Shown here piece by piece: positions 17,414 to 26,228 of a stretch of DNA of 64,000 nucleotides. This stretch comes from an uncultured Acetatifactor sp. (GTDB taxonomy: Bacteria > Bacillota > Clostridia > Lachnospirales > Lachnospiraceae). Both the position numbers and the translations under genes were made by a program. The notes beneath the pieces are model-generated. The model was not told the DNA's origin and made no database searches. It was given only the letters and a program-made list of their open reading frames with translations. Each line of letters opens with the position of its first letter. Position 1 is the stretch's first letter. The stretch covers positions 62,001 through 126,000 of the forward strand of contig CANQEH010000001.1 of the NCBI GenBank assembly GCA_947594835.1, read 5' to 3'.

Positions 17414-18160
17414 ATGAGTTACCTGAAAAAATATGATCTGCCGGAATCGGCGGCACTCTATATAACCGATGACCCGGAAACGGCCCGGGCGCTGCGAAAT
17501 GCACAGGAAGCCGTGCTGATTTACCTGCATGAGGGCAACCGGGGGCAGGATTTTTCGGAGTTTCTGTATGCAGTGGAGGACCCGGAGCACATAGAGCCGG
17601 AATTTGCAGACCGGGTGTACCGCCGCCAGAAGGGCCTTCCATGGGAGATTTTGCAGACAAAGCGCTGTATTGTGCGGGAGACGATCCCGGAGGATGTGGA
17701 AGATTTCTTCCTAATTTATAGTGATCCGGCCATTACAAAGTATATGGAAGGGCTTTATCCGGATCGGGAGCAGGAAAAAGAGTATATCCGGGAGTATATA
17801 GAAAAGGTCTATACCTTTTATGAGTATGGCATCTGGACGGTGCTGGAAAAGAGCGGGGGAGCAGTGATCGGCAGGGCCGGGTTTGCCTGCAGGGAGGGCT
17901 ACGAGGAGCCGGAGCTTGGGTTCATCATCGCAAGGCCCTGGCAGCGGCAGGGCTATGCGGAGGAAGTCTGCCGGGCGGTTCTTAATTACGGCTGGGAGGC
18001 GCTGGGATTCCCCTGCGTGCAGGCTATGGTGGAGCCGCGAAACGAAGCTTCCCTGAAATTGTGCGGGAAATTAGGCTTCCGGGAGACAGGCCTGGTCAAT
18101 CTGCAGGGCAAGCCGCACATCCGGCTGCTTGCCAGTCTGGGAGGAGGCGGAGGTAAATAG
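17414..18160 (+). CDS. GNAT family N-acetyltransferase with extra N-terminal region
   Basis: 248 residues. The C-terminal ~165 residues are a GNAT fold of the RimJ/RimL type: CIVRETIPEDVEDFF at strand 1, the acetyl-CoA loop as RPWQRQGYAEEVCRA (a variant of Q/RxxGxG/A), and NEASLKLCGKLGF near the end. The first ~80 residues are not part of GNAT and I do not recognise them; they contain ITDDPETARALRNAQEAV, which could be a small alpha/beta domain. Substrate unknown. It sits between the rpn remnant and the amt promoter. Confidence 0.8.
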   Translation: MSYLKKYDLPESAALYITDDPETARALRNAQEAVLIYLHEGNRGQDFSEFLYAVEDPEHIEPEFADRVYRRQKGLPWEILQTKRCIVRETIPEDVEDFFLIYSDPAITKYMEGLYPDREQEKEYIREYIEKVYTFYEYGIWTVLEKSGGAVIGRAGFACREGYEEPELGFIIARPWQRQGYAEEVCRAVLNYGWEALGFPCVQAMVEPRNEASLKLCGKLGFRETGLVNLQGKPHIRLLASLGGGGGK

Positions 18161-18207
18161 TAACGAAAAAAAGCAAAATTTCCCCGGGAAAATGTTTATT
18201 TTTATAG

Positions 18208-18236
18208 TTGACACCCCAAAAATACAGTGATATACT
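18208..18236 (+). promoter_or_regulatory. Strong predicted promoter of amt
   Basis: TTGACA, exactly 17 bp, TATACT: close to sigma-A consensus. The start point would be near 18243, only about 8 bp before the hairpin at 18251. Confidence 0.8.
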
Positions 18237-18250
18237 CACACATAAGCAAA

Positions 18251-18281
18251 GGCGCTGCGGGATTCCCGCAGTGCCTTTTTT
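18251..18281 (+). terminator. Terminator-like hairpin in amt leader
   Basis: Eleven-pair stem GGCGCTGCGGG / CCCGCAGTGCC (one G-U pair), 3-nt loop, six T residues. It lies directly between the amt promoter and the amt gene, so it would terminate or attenuate transcription after about 40 nt. Alternatively it ends transcripts arriving from the acetyltransferase gene. Confidence 0.85.
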
Positions 18282-18338
18282 GTCCGGTAGATCCATGCGC
18301 GCAGCCAGACAAAACAGCGAAAACGAGGAGGAAAGATT

Positions 18339-20129
18339 ATGACAGAAGATATCCTGAGTGCTGTAAACAGCCAGGTCTTTGGCGTCTGGTTTTTGATCGG
18401 CGCCGCGCTGGTGTTCTGGATGCAGGCGGGTTTTGCCATGGTGGAGACAGGTTTCACCAGGGCGAAGAACGCCGGAAACATTCTGATGAAAAACCTGATG
18501 GATTTCTGTATCGGGACGTTTATGTTTATCCTGATCGGGTTTGGCCTGTTTTTAGGGGAGGATCTGGTAGGAATCATCGGGAAGCCCGGATTTGACATCT
18601 TTACCAGCTATGAGAGCTTTGACTGGTCAAACTTTGTGTTCAATCTGGTATTCTGCGCTACCACAGCCACCATCGTCTCCGGGGCTATGGCGGAGAGAAC
18701 CCGTTTCCTCTCCTACTGCGTATATTCCGCGGTGATCTCTGCGGTCATCTACCCTGTGGAGGCCCATTGGACCTGGGGCGGCGGCTGGCTTGCCCAGATC
18801 GGCTTCCACGATTTTGCAGGCTCCAACTGCATCCATATGGTGGGCGGTATCTGCGCATTGATCGGCGCAGCGTTTGTGGGGCCCAGGATCGGGAAATTTT
18901 CCAGGGATAAGTCGGGCAAAGTGACAAAGGTGAATGCATTCCCCGGACACAATCTGCCCCTGGGCTGCCTGGGCGTTTTCATCCTGTGGCTGGGCTGGTA
19001 CGGCTTCAACGGCGCGGCAGCCGTGACGGTGGAGGAGATGGGATCTATCTTTGTGACAACCACTATCGCGCCCTCTGTGGCAACGGTGGTCTGCATGGTG
19101 TTTACCTGGATCAGATACGGCAAGCCCGATGTGTCCATGTGCTTAAACGCTTCCCTGGCAGGTCTGGTGGCTATCACCGCACCCTGCGACGTATGCGATG
19201 CCTTTGGCGCCATCGTGATCGGCGCTGTCTCCGGCGTGCTGGTGGTGTTCGGCGTATGGCTTCTGGACTACAAGCTCCATATTGACGATCCTGTGGGCGC
19301 AGTGGCCGTTCACTGCTTAAACGGCATCTGGGGCACGATTGCGGTAGGCCTTTTTGCCACCGACACCGCTCCCGCCTTTGCAAGAGGCGTCGGCGACGGC
19401 GTGGCCTTTGGAGCCAATCAGATCGCCGGAGAAGGGCTTTTCTACGGCGGCGGCTTCCATCAGCTGGGCCTCCAGTTTTTGGGGATGTTTGCCACCATGG
19501 CATGGACGGCGGTGACCATCACCATTGCCTTCCTTGTGATCAAAGCTCTGTTCGGCCTGCGCGTGTCGGAAGAAGAGGAGATTATCGGCCTGGACGAGAC
19601 CGAGCACGGCCTTGCTTCCGCATATTCCGGCTTCTCCATCATGGATGTGTCGGGCACTATGACCATGGATGTGAACGAAAATACGGATCTTGGCACCGAC
19701 CAGTACGACCAGGCGTCCCAGGTCAAGCGGGATGCGGCTGTACCTGTGGTTGCTGCGCCGGTTCCCTCTCCTTCCGGTATTTACAAGGTTGCCATCATCG
19801 CAAAGCTGTCCCGGTATGACCACTTGAAGAAGGCGATGAACGACCTGGGCGTGACCGGCATGACCGTGACGCAGGTGATGGGCTGCGGCATCCAGAAGGG
19901 CGCTGGGGAAATGTACCGCGGCGTTGAGATGGACGCCACGCTGCTGCCGAAGGTCAAGGTAGAGGTAGTGGTCAGCAAGATCCCTGTGGACAGTGTGATC
20001 ACGGCTGCCAAGAAGGCGCTCTACACGGGCCATATCGGCGACGGGAAGATTTTTGTCTACAGCGTGGACAGGGTTGTAAAGGTACGTACCGGCGAGGAAA
20101 ATTTCGACGCCCTGCAGGACGTAGAGTAA
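18339..20129 (+). CDS. amt: Ammonium transporter fused to a C-terminal PII (GlnK) domain
   Basis: 596 residues. Residues 1 to ~410 are an Amt/MEP/Rh ammonium channel with about 11 membrane helices, including GFAMVETGFTRAKNAGNI and the pore-lining twin-His regions (EAHWTWGGGW; VAVHCLNGIWG). A linker follows, and residues ~482-590 are a complete PII signalling domain (GMTVTQVMGCGIQKG, LPKVKVEVVV, GKIGDGKIFV-like block). PII blocks the channel according to nitrogen and energy status; here gate and regulator share one chain. The T-loop keeps Tyr46 (MYRG) but position 51 is Met, so uridylylation at Tyr51 is not possible. GAGGAGGAAAG site. Confidence 0.95.
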   Translation: MTEDILSAVNSQVFGVWFLIGAALVFWMQAGFAMVETGFTRAKNAGNILMKNLMDFCIGTFMFILIGFGLFLGEDLVGIIGKPGFDIFTSYESFDWSNFVFNLVFCATTATIVSGAMAERTRFLSYCVYSAVISAVIYPVEAHWTWGGGWLAQIGFHDFAGSNCIHMVGGICALIGAAFVGPRIGKFSRDKSGKVTKVNAFPGHNLPLGCLGVFILWLGWYGFNGAAAVTVEEMGSIFVTTTIAPSVATVVCMVFTWIRYGKPDVSMCLNASLAGLVAITAPCDVCDAFGAIVIGAVSGVLVVFGVWLLDYKLHIDDPVGAVAVHCLNGIWGTIAVGLFATDTAPAFARGVGDGVAFGANQIAGEGLFYGGGFHQLGLQFLGMFATMAWTAVTITIAFLVIKALFGLRVSEEEEIIGLDETEHGLASAYSGFSIMDVSGTMTMDVNENTDLGTDQYDQASQVKRDAAVPVVAAPVPSPSGIYKVAIIAKLSRYDHLKKAMNDLGVTGMTVTQVMGCGIQKGAGEMYRGVEMDATLLPKVKVEVVVSKIPVDSVITAAKKALYTGHIGDGKIFVYSVDRVVKVRTGEENFDALQDVE

Positions 20130-20142
20130 GTTTCGCACTGCG

Positions 20143-20175
20143 GCCCCGGATGGTTTTTGACCTCCGGGGCTTTTT
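20143..20175 (+). terminator. Terminator of amt
   Basis: Stem GCCCCGGA / TCCGGGGC, 12-nt loop, then TTTTT. Confidence 0.88.
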
Positions 20176-20277
20176 CTGCGCCTAAAATCTTGACGATGCG
20201 CACTCTTTCGTGGTACAAAAAAAGGGAGTGTTTTTCTAAAAATCGGTTTGAGAAAAGGAAGGAAAAGGAGACTGCCC

Positions 20278-21267
20278 ATGTATCTTGCGAAGGAAACCCG
20301 ATATGATTCCATGCAGTACCATCGCTGCGGAAACAGCGGCCTGCTGCTCCCGGCGGTTTCCCTGGGCCTTTGGCATAATTTCGGCTCAGACGGAAACTTT
20401 GAGAATATGAAGGATATGTGCTTCACTGCGTTTGACAACGGCATCACACATTTCGATCTGGCCAATAATTACGGGCCGGAGCCGGGCGCGGCGGAGATCA
20501 ATTTCGGTAAGATTTTAAAGGAGGGGCTTGGCGCTTACCGTGACGAACTGATCATCTCTACCAAGGCGGGCTATGAGATGTGGCCCGGCCCTTACGGCAA
20601 CTGGGGCAGCAGAAAATATCTGGTGGCCAGCCTGGATCAGAGCTTAAAGCGCATGGGTCTTGACTATGTGGACATCTATTACCATCACAGGCCGGATCCC
20701 GACACGCCCCTGGAGGAGACGGCGGAGGCGCTGGATCACATTGTAAAGAGCGGCAAAGCGCTGTATGTGGGCATCTCCAATTATGACAGGGAACAGACCA
20801 TCGCCATCGCCGAATTGTTTGCCCAGAAGAAAACGCCGTTTGTCATCAACCAGAGAAAATATTCCATGCTGGAGCGGGCCATCGAGAAAGACGGGTTGAA
20901 GGACTATGCGGCGGCCCACGGCATCGGGATCATCACGTTCTGCCCGCTGGCCCAGGGACTGCTCACAGACCGCTACTTAAACGGCATCCCGCAGGACAGC
21001 CGGATCCGCACGGATGGACGCTTTTTGAAGGAGAGCGCAGTGTCGGAGGAGATCCTCGGCAAAGTGCGGCAGTTGAGCGGCCTGGCGGCTGAGAGAGGAC
21101 AATCCCTGGCCCAGATGGCGCTGGCCTGGATCCTGCGGGACAAAGACATTACCAGTGTATTGATCGGCGCCTCCAGGCCGGGACAGATCCTGGACAATAT
21201 CGGTATGCTGAAAAACTTAAACTTCAGTCAGGAGGAACGCCGCAGGATTGACGAGATCCTGCTGTAA
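20278..21267 (+). CDS. Aldo/keto reductase (YghZ / L-glyceraldehyde-3-phosphate reductase-like)
   Basis: 329-residue NADPH-dependent (beta/alpha)8 oxidoreductase. The catalytic tetrad is visible: Asp and Tyr in FDLANNYGP, Lys in ISTKAGYEM, His in YYHHRPDPDTP. The GPEPGAAE insertion and MWPGPYGNWGSRKYL segment resemble E. coli YghZ, which reduces L-glyceraldehyde-3-phosphate and detoxifies aldehydes. The ATG at 20278 follows AAAGGAG, so the 10-residue ORF-track extension is dropped. Followed 10 bp later by a deacetylase in the same operon. Substrate is by similarity only. Confidence 0.88.
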   Translation: MYLAKETRYDSMQYHRCGNSGLLLPAVSLGLWHNFGSDGNFENMKDMCFTAFDNGITHFDLANNYGPEPGAAEINFGKILKEGLGAYRDELIISTKAGYEMWPGPYGNWGSRKYLVASLDQSLKRMGLDYVDIYYHHRPDPDTPLEETAEALDHIVKSGKALYVGISNYDREQTIAIAELFAQKKTPFVINQRKYSMLERAIEKDGLKDYAAAHGIGIITFCPLAQGLLTDRYLNGIPQDSRIRTDGRFLKESAVSEEILGKVRQLSGLAAERGQSLAQMALAWILRDKDITSVLIGASRPGQILDNIGMLKNLNFSQEERRRIDEILL

Positions 21268-21277
21268 AGGAGAGAGT

Positions 21278-22099
21278 ATGAAAATTTATATCTGTTTTCC
21301 CCAGGGGAAAGCGAAAGCGCTTACCATGAGTTACGACGACGGCAGGCAGCAGGATGAGCGCCTGGTGGAGATTTTTAACCGATACGGCATCCGCGGCACC
21401 TTTAACTTAAATTACGGCAGGATGGGAAAAGATCAGGATCCCCCGCGGATCAGCAGGGAAAGGGCGATAGAGCTCTACAAGGGCCATGAGATCGCCACCC
21501 ACACCCTGACCCATCCCACCATCGCCCGCTGCCCGCTGACAGAGGCGGCGGAGGAAATCCTGCAGGACAGAAGGGGCCTGGAGGGGCTTTTTGGCAGGCC
21601 GGTGCGGGGGCACGCCTATCCCAACGGCTCTTACAGCCAGGAGATCAAGCAGCTCTTTGCCCATCTGGGGATTGCCTATGGCCGGGTTGTGACGTCTGTG
21701 CCGGATTTTGAACTTCCCACAGATCCCCTGGAGTGGCATCCCACCTGCCATCACAACGACCCGCAGCTGATGGAAAAGGCGGCGTACTTTGCCGATTTCC
21801 CTAAAAAACAGTATTTAAAGCTCATGTATGTCTGGGGTCACAGCTATGAGTTTGACAACAATCAGAACTGGGAAGTCATCGAAGAGTTCTGCCGGTTCAT
21901 GGGGGGCAGGGAAGACATCTGGTATGCCACCAACATTGAGATTATCGATTATATGGATGCGGCAAAGAGGCTCCAATTTACCGTGGACAACCGTAAAGTC
22001 TACAATCCCAGCGCCGCCAGCGTATGGATTTCCGTGGAAGACAACAATTATGTGGAAGTAAAAGGCGGAAGCCTGACGGACTTAAGCGCCTGGGGGTGA
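21278..22099 (+). CDS. Polysaccharide deacetylase family protein (NodB-like)
   Basis: 273-residue NodB-homology protein. Motif 1 reads MSYDDG (usually TFDDG), motif 2 is HEIATHTLTHP with the metal-binding His pair, and motif 3 is RGHAYPNG. No signal peptide or membrane anchor is visible, so unlike peptidoglycan deacetylases it is probably cytoplasmic. It may act on a small N-acetylated or formylated sugar or related amide. Start at 21278 behind AAAGGAGAG. Coupled to the aldo/keto reductase, suggesting a shared carbohydrate or detoxification step; function unproven. Confidence 0.85.
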   Translation: MKIYICFPQGKAKALTMSYDDGRQQDERLVEIFNRYGIRGTFNLNYGRMGKDQDPPRISRERAIELYKGHEIATHTLTHPTIARCPLTEAAEEILQDRRGLEGLFGRPVRGHAYPNGSYSQEIKQLFAHLGIAYGRVVTSVPDFELPTDPLEWHPTCHHNDPQLMEKAAYFADFPKKQYLKLMYVWGHSYEFDNNQNWEVIEEFCRFMGGREDIWYATNIEIIDYMDAAKRLQFTVDNRKVYNPSAASVWISVEDNNYVEVKGGSLTDLSAWG

Positions 22100-22120
22100 T
22101 TGGGGACGGGCAATAACAAA

Positions 22121-22156
22121 CCGGCAGCTCTGGTAAGCCGAAAGCTGCCGGTTTTT
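22121..22156. terminator. Probable bidirectional terminator between deacetylase and hflC
   Basis: Stem CCGGCAGCT / AGCTGCCGG with a 13-nt loop. The plus strand continues TTTTT; on the minus strand the stem is followed by TTTGTTATT. It sits between two convergent genes. Confidence 0.82.
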
Positions 22157-22162
22157 GTGTCG

Positions 22163-23035
22163 TCAATTGCCGTAAAAGATCTGTGCGATGGGAGAGTCGG
22201 GCGAGAGGATGACCGTCTTATTGCCGCCCTGCATGGACGTCTTTAAGGCGTCCAGGCTTCTCACAAAGGAATAAAACTCCTGTCTGGAGGGGTCTGCGTA
22301 GGCCTCGGAGAGAATGCGCATATATTCCGCCTCGCCCTCTGCGATCAGGATTTCCGCGTTCTTCTGTGCATCGGAAAGCATCACAGTCACTTCCATATCG
22401 GTAGAATTGCGGATCATCTGTGCCTCGGAGCTGCCCTCTGCGGTGTAGGTGGCCGCAATGTTGTTCCGCTCGGAGACCATGCGCTCATATACGGCTGCCT
22501 TGTTGTCGCTGGGCAGATCCAGTTTTTTGGTCTCGAAGGAGAGAAGCTCAATGCCGTACTGCTCCAGGGAAGCGCCGATGTTGTCGATGACAGCCTGGGA
22601 CAGAACGCCGTTTCGCCCGGCGATCACGTCGTCCTGGCTGGTGCTGCTGATGACGTTTTTGGTAGAGTTATATACGATGGCGTCCAGACGGCTCTCGGCG
22701 TTGGCGATGGAGCAGTTCAGCGTCTGGGCGAATTTCAGGGGATCCGCGATATGCCAGAGGATATAGCTGTCGCAGATCATGGTCTTTTTGTCGCTGGTGA
22801 TCACGTCGGAGGAGGAAAGGTCGTACAGCAGCGTCTGCTTGGGCAGATGGTCTACGCTCTGGACAAAGGGGACTTTAAAGCTGACCCCCGACTGGGACAC
22901 AATGTGGTCGATCTTTCCGAACTGACGGATCAGGCTGTATTCGTTTTCCTGGGTGACTACGATGCTGGAGGCTCCTGCGATGAGGAGAAACAACAGTACG
23001 CAGACAGACAGGACACGGGTCATGGTCTTTTTCAT
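22163..23035 (-). CDS. hflC: Protease modulator HflC (SPFH/band 7 membrane protein)
   Basis: 290 residues with one N-terminal membrane helix (about residues 7-25) and an SPFH/prohibitin domain, followed by helical regions (ERNNIAATYTAEG, AEGEAEYMRILSEAYADP) typical of HflC. With HflK it forms a cage around FtsH that limits access of membrane substrates. The ATG at 23035 follows AAGGAGG; the longer ORF-track start is in hflK-proximal sequence with no domain. hflK ends 10 bp upstream. ftsH lies at the window start rather than beside it. Confidence 0.92.
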   Translation of the reverse strand: MKKTMTRVLSVCVLLFLLIAGASSIVVTQENEYSLIRQFGKIDHIVSQSGVSFKVPFVQSVDHLPKQTLLYDLSSSDVITSDKKTMICDSYILWHIADPLKFAQTLNCSIANAESRLDAIVYNSTKNVISSTSQDDVIAGRNGVLSQAVIDNIGASLEQYGIELLSFETKKLDLPSDNKAAVYERMVSERNNIAATYTAEGSSEAQMIRNSTDMEVTVMLSDAQKNAEILIAEGEAEYMRILSEAYADPSRQEFYSFVRSLDALKTSMQGGNKTVILSPDSPIAQIFYGN

Positions 23036-23045
23036 GTGAGCCTCC

Positions 23046-24092
23046 TTATTGTTCCGCGCCGTCTGAAGCGGCGCTGTTTTCATCGGCGGTTGCGCTTCCG
23101 GTATTGCCCTGGTTTTCGGTGAAGGACTCCAGGGGATAGATGGTCTGCACTTCCCCGGAGGGGCTTTCGAGGATGACCTTCAGGCCGGGGAGAACGTCCT
23201 CCATGGCTTCAAAGAACATCCGCTGCCTGGTGACGGCGGGATTTTTGATATATTCCCCGTAGAGGGCGTTGAAGCGGGCGACCTGGGCGGTGGCCTCGTT
23301 GATGCGCTCCGTCTTCTGCGCCTCCGCTTCTTTTAAAATGGCGTCGGCCTGGGCCTGGGCGGAGGGAATCTGCTCATTCCGATATTTGTTGGCGTTGTTT
23401 AACGCCGTTTCCTTGCCCTGCTTGGCGGTCTCCACCGCCTTAAACGCCTCCATCACCTCTGTGGTGGGAGGTTCGGAATCCTGAATGGTGATGTTGACCA
23501 GCTGGATGCCGATATCCTGATCGGCCAGCTTTTCCAGAATCATCTCCCGGATGGCGGCCTGGATCTCGTTCTTGCCGGTGGTCAACACGTCGTCCACGGG
23601 ATAGCTGCTGATCACTGTGCGGATGCAGCTCTGGCTCACATTGCTTAAGATCTCCAGGGGATGGGAGGAGGCGTAGAGGGCTTTCACGGGGTCGCTGTAG
23701 CGGTACTCCACATAAAAGTCCACGTCGATAAAGTTAAAATCGGAAGTAATCATCAGGGATTCCTCTGTGACCGTCTCGCTGGTATCTGTGTTGTAGCCGA
23801 TGGAAAAGCCCTGGATGGTGGTATTGACCTTCCGCACCTGCTGGATGAAGGGGATCTTGAAGTGCAGACCCGGGGAGGTCACCGCCTGGGCCCTGCCCAA
23901 GGTGATGAGCACCGCCTGTTCCTGTTCCTTGATCTCATAAGTAGAGTTGGCCGCAAGGATAAAAAAAGCGATCGCTGCGGCAACGGCCAGGACAATGGCC
24001 GTAGGTTTCTTCTGAGGGCCGGGCTTGCCGCCGTCCATGGTCTCAAACCCGTTTTTTCGGTTGCGGGGGGAATCCCCTCTCATAAAACGCAT
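23046..24092 (-). CDS. hflK: FtsH protease activity modulator HflK (SPFH/band 7)
   Basis: 348 residues: cytosolic N-terminus rich in Gly/Pro/Lys, one membrane helix (around residues 32-50), SPFH domain (SPGLHFKIPFIQQV) and a long helical segment (ETALNNANKYRNEQIPSAQAQADAI region), then a low-complexity acidic end. It assembles with HflC to regulate FtsH. The start at 24092 follows AAAGGAGTATAGAT; the ORF-track start 12 codons earlier lacks such a site. First gene of the hflK-hflC operon. Confidence 0.92.
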   Translation of the reverse strand: MRFMRGDSPRNRKNGFETMDGGKPGPQKKPTAIVLAVAAAIAFFILAANSTYEIKEQEQAVLITLGRAQAVTSPGLHFKIPFIQQVRKVNTTIQGFSIGYNTDTSETVTEESLMITSDFNFIDVDFYVEYRYSDPVKALYASSHPLEILSNVSQSCIRTVISSYPVDDVLTTGKNEIQAAIREMILEKLADQDIGIQLVNITIQDSEPPTTEVMEAFKAVETAKQGKETALNNANKYRNEQIPSAQAQADAILKEAEAQKTERINEATAQVARFNALYGEYIKNPAVTRQRMFFEAMEDVLPGLKVILESPSGEVQTIYPLESFTENQGNTGSATADENSAASDGAEQ

Positions 24093-24164
24093 ATCTATAC
24101 TCCTTTCCTCCGCGCCGCAGCGCGTCATCTGACTTCCTGCGGGCGCTCTGCCTGCAACATAATA

Positions 24165-24193
24165 AGCATACTAAAAATATTCGGAAAGTGCAA
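24165..24193 (-). promoter_or_regulatory. Predicted promoter of hflK-hflC
   Basis: Minus strand: TTGCAC, 17 bp, TATGCT, about 70 bp before the hflK ATG. Confidence 0.55.
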
Positions 24194-24231
24194 TTATTTT
24201 TCCTGAGGCGAGGCAGATACGCTCAGTGTCA

Positions 24232-24945
24232 TCAGGAATGATTCATATCTTCTATTTCCTCAGAAATAGCAGTCACAATCTTTTCTATATCACTAATGTA
24301 TGTTTCAACATCTTCACGTTTAATATCTAATTTTTGACCGGTTTCATGCAGACAATCAGCTTGGTGGGCAATCTGGTTTCTCCGCCTGAACAAAGCGTTT
24401 AGCGTATTTTTCAATTTGTCCTTCGTCGGTGTCGTTGAACCTTGCGTATGAAAAGCCCTATCTGCAACACTTTGCCATTTTACACCGATAAGATTCAATT
24501 GGCCAATCACGGCATCGGCGCTCATAAACGTATCTTCCGCATAGGAATCATTTACAATATCCAAAAACCAGTTTTCCTGTTCCGGGTTTCTGAGGACATC
24601 TGAAATCTCACCTAAACGGATTGTGAAATTGTCATATCGTTCTGTCTTTTCCCAAACGCCTTGAAATATTTGTACCATGCCATATTTTGTCGCTTCATGA
24701 ATAAAGAAGTCCAGAGCACTATCAAGAAAGACAATTTGAGATCTTAAAATATCCTTATACTGCAAATTCTCTTCGGCTTTTAGTTTTTCAACCAATTCAA
24801 ATTGGGACTTGATAGATAATAAATTGTCTGCAAAGCGATTTTTGATGGCTGACAGTTCAAATGGTATGGTTCGATTAGGACGTCTATTACGTGTACCGAC
24901 ACTTCTAGGTGTAAGTTCAAGATTTCTTTCTTCCGATTGAGGCAT
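24232..24945 (-). CDS. HEPN-domain protein, probable toxin/RNase partner of the AAA ATPase
   Basis: 237 residues, mostly helical. Near residue 189 it has RNQIAH, the R-x4-H signature (with Asn after Arg) of HEPN ribonucleases. I assign HEPN on this motif plus the helical context; no other catalytic domain is recognised. It starts inside the stop codon of the upstream ATPase (TAATG overlap), so the two are translationally coupled. Such ATPase-HEPN pairs usually act as toxin-antitoxin or abortive-infection modules in which the HEPN cuts RNA. AT-rich composition against a GC-rich neighbourhood suggests horizontal acquisition. Function inferred. Confidence 0.65.
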   Translation of the reverse strand: MPQSEERNLELTPRSVGTRNRRPNRTIPFELSAIKNRFADNLLSIKSQFELVEKLKAEENLQYKDILRSQIVFLDSALDFFIHEATKYGMVQIFQGVWEKTERYDNFTIRLGEISDVLRNPEQENWFLDIVNDSYAEDTFMSADAVIGQLNLIGVKWQSVADRAFHTQGSTTPTKDKLKNTLNALFRRRNQIAHQADCLHETGQKLDIKREDVETYISDIEKIVTAISEEIEDMNHS

Positions 24946-26195
24946 TAAAATCCCTCCTCTGCAGGAAATACCAAAGGATTATGAAGAAAAGGAATCGCGC
25001 CATATTTTCCGTTCATGTATCCTTTGTTGATATTTTCATCTTTTCTTACATTTCTTAACTCTGCCAATGAATACAGATCGGTCGCCCTATCGTCATTCAG
25101 TTCAGTGAACCAAATTTGATCCCTTCTAAACGTATTTAAATCCAACAAATTGGTATCATGCGTACTAAAAATAAGCTGGGCCTTAGAATTCGGTTTTCCA
25201 TACATAATCAGTCTTAATATTTCTTTTACAATATAGGGATGTAAACTTGTCTCCAGTTCATCCCAAATCAAAACCTTATCTTTCAGAATAATATCTATAA
25301 TCGGCCCGAATACTTCAAATAATTTCTGCACACCTTTAGATTCTTCATTTAAGTTTACAGAGAACATACCATAATCTATGTTTGCTTCTGACCTTGTTAC
25401 TTCTTTTACCTGTGCAAAAAAAGGTTTTATTTCCTCTGGTATGTGTTCGGGAATCAATTCCGGGGACATCTGCGTTTTCTCATATTTAGTATCTATGTTT
25501 TGAATAGGTGTATCAACAGATTTCATAAAATCAATAAATATCTTTTTTAATTTAGGATCTTTGGTAAATCTTTCAATAGAATATTCCAGCCAATTGTTGA
25601 TTTCTAAGGGCAGCGGATAAAAAATAAGATCTTCCTTAAAGAATAAAAAAACTAATTCTGCTTCTTTGACTGCGGAGTAATTTGCAGAAACAGATAGAAA
25701 TAATTTATTGGGTTTCATAAAATTTAATATTGCTTCAAAATGTTTTTTGAATTTATCGCCAAAGGATATTTCACTTATATTCCTATCAAAAATCTTTGCC
25801 TGCTTTCCGTTCGGAAAATAGTAAAGATATTCAGATATAATCTGCTCCGATGTATAAGACAGGCCGTAAGCATAACGTACATCTTCTTTCACGAATTGGA
25901 TCGCATATGTTGTGGGAGTATCTGGCTTTGCAAGCTTATGCGGAATCTGTCTGATTTTGTCACCCGGTTGATGATTGTTGCTATTACAAACTAAAAGTTT
26001 TAAAAAGGATAATGAATCTAAAAAGCTCGTCTTTCCAGAACCATTTGCGCCATAGATTGCTGCTGTTTTCGTAATAAGAGTCCCTTTGTAATCTATCAGG
26101 AGTTTTTCAAAAGAATTATCCTTTGAGGCAAGCATGGAAAATGTCACTTTTTCTTTGATTGAACGGAAATTTTCACAAGTATATTCCAAAAGCAT
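24945..26195 (-). CDS. AAA15-family ATPase (OLD/RloA-like), putative defence component
   Basis: 416 residues. The N-terminus (LEYTCENFRSIKEKVTFSM) and Walker A YGANGSGKTS near residue 50 are typical of the AAA15/OLD-like ABC-type ATPases. Walker B is KVLIWDELETSLHP, and the switch is IFSTHDTNLLD. A long helical insertion separates the motifs. No Toprim nuclease domain is fused, so the effector is probably the coupled HEPN protein. Comparable ATPase plus effector pairs include AbiL-like and PARIS-like systems, but none of them is an exact match by what I can see. Preceded by AAGGGGTG. Low GC, consistent with transfer. Confidence 0.8.
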   Translation of the reverse strand: MLLEYTCENFRSIKEKVTFSMLASKDNSFEKLLIDYKGTLITKTAAIYGANGSGKTSFLDSLSFLKLLVCNSNNHQPGDKIRQIPHKLAKPDTPTTYAIQFVKEDVRYAYGLSYTSEQIISEYLYYFPNGKQAKIFDRNISEISFGDKFKKHFEAILNFMKPNKLFLSVSANYSAVKEAELVFLFFKEDLIFYPLPLEINNWLEYSIERFTKDPKLKKIFIDFMKSVDTPIQNIDTKYEKTQMSPELIPEHIPEEIKPFFAQVKEVTRSEANIDYGMFSVNLNEESKGVQKLFEVFGPIIDIILKDKVLIWDELETSLHPYIVKEILRLIMYGKPNSKAQLIFSTHDTNLLDLNTFRRDQIWFTELNDDRATDLYSLAELRNVRKDENINKGYMNGKYGAIPFLHNPLVFPAEEGF

Positions 26196-26228
26196 AGCAA
26201 CACCCCTTTTATTTTATTCGGTAATTAT

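Noticed and set aside
18231-18281. Tandem-hairpin ANTAR signal for amt
   Set aside because: Only one hairpin is present and the loop is three nucleotides, not the expected six-nucleotide loops.
20190-20219. Promoter for the aldo/keto reductase gene (TTGACG - TACAAA)
   Set aside because: -10 is poor; not strong enough to list as a feature.
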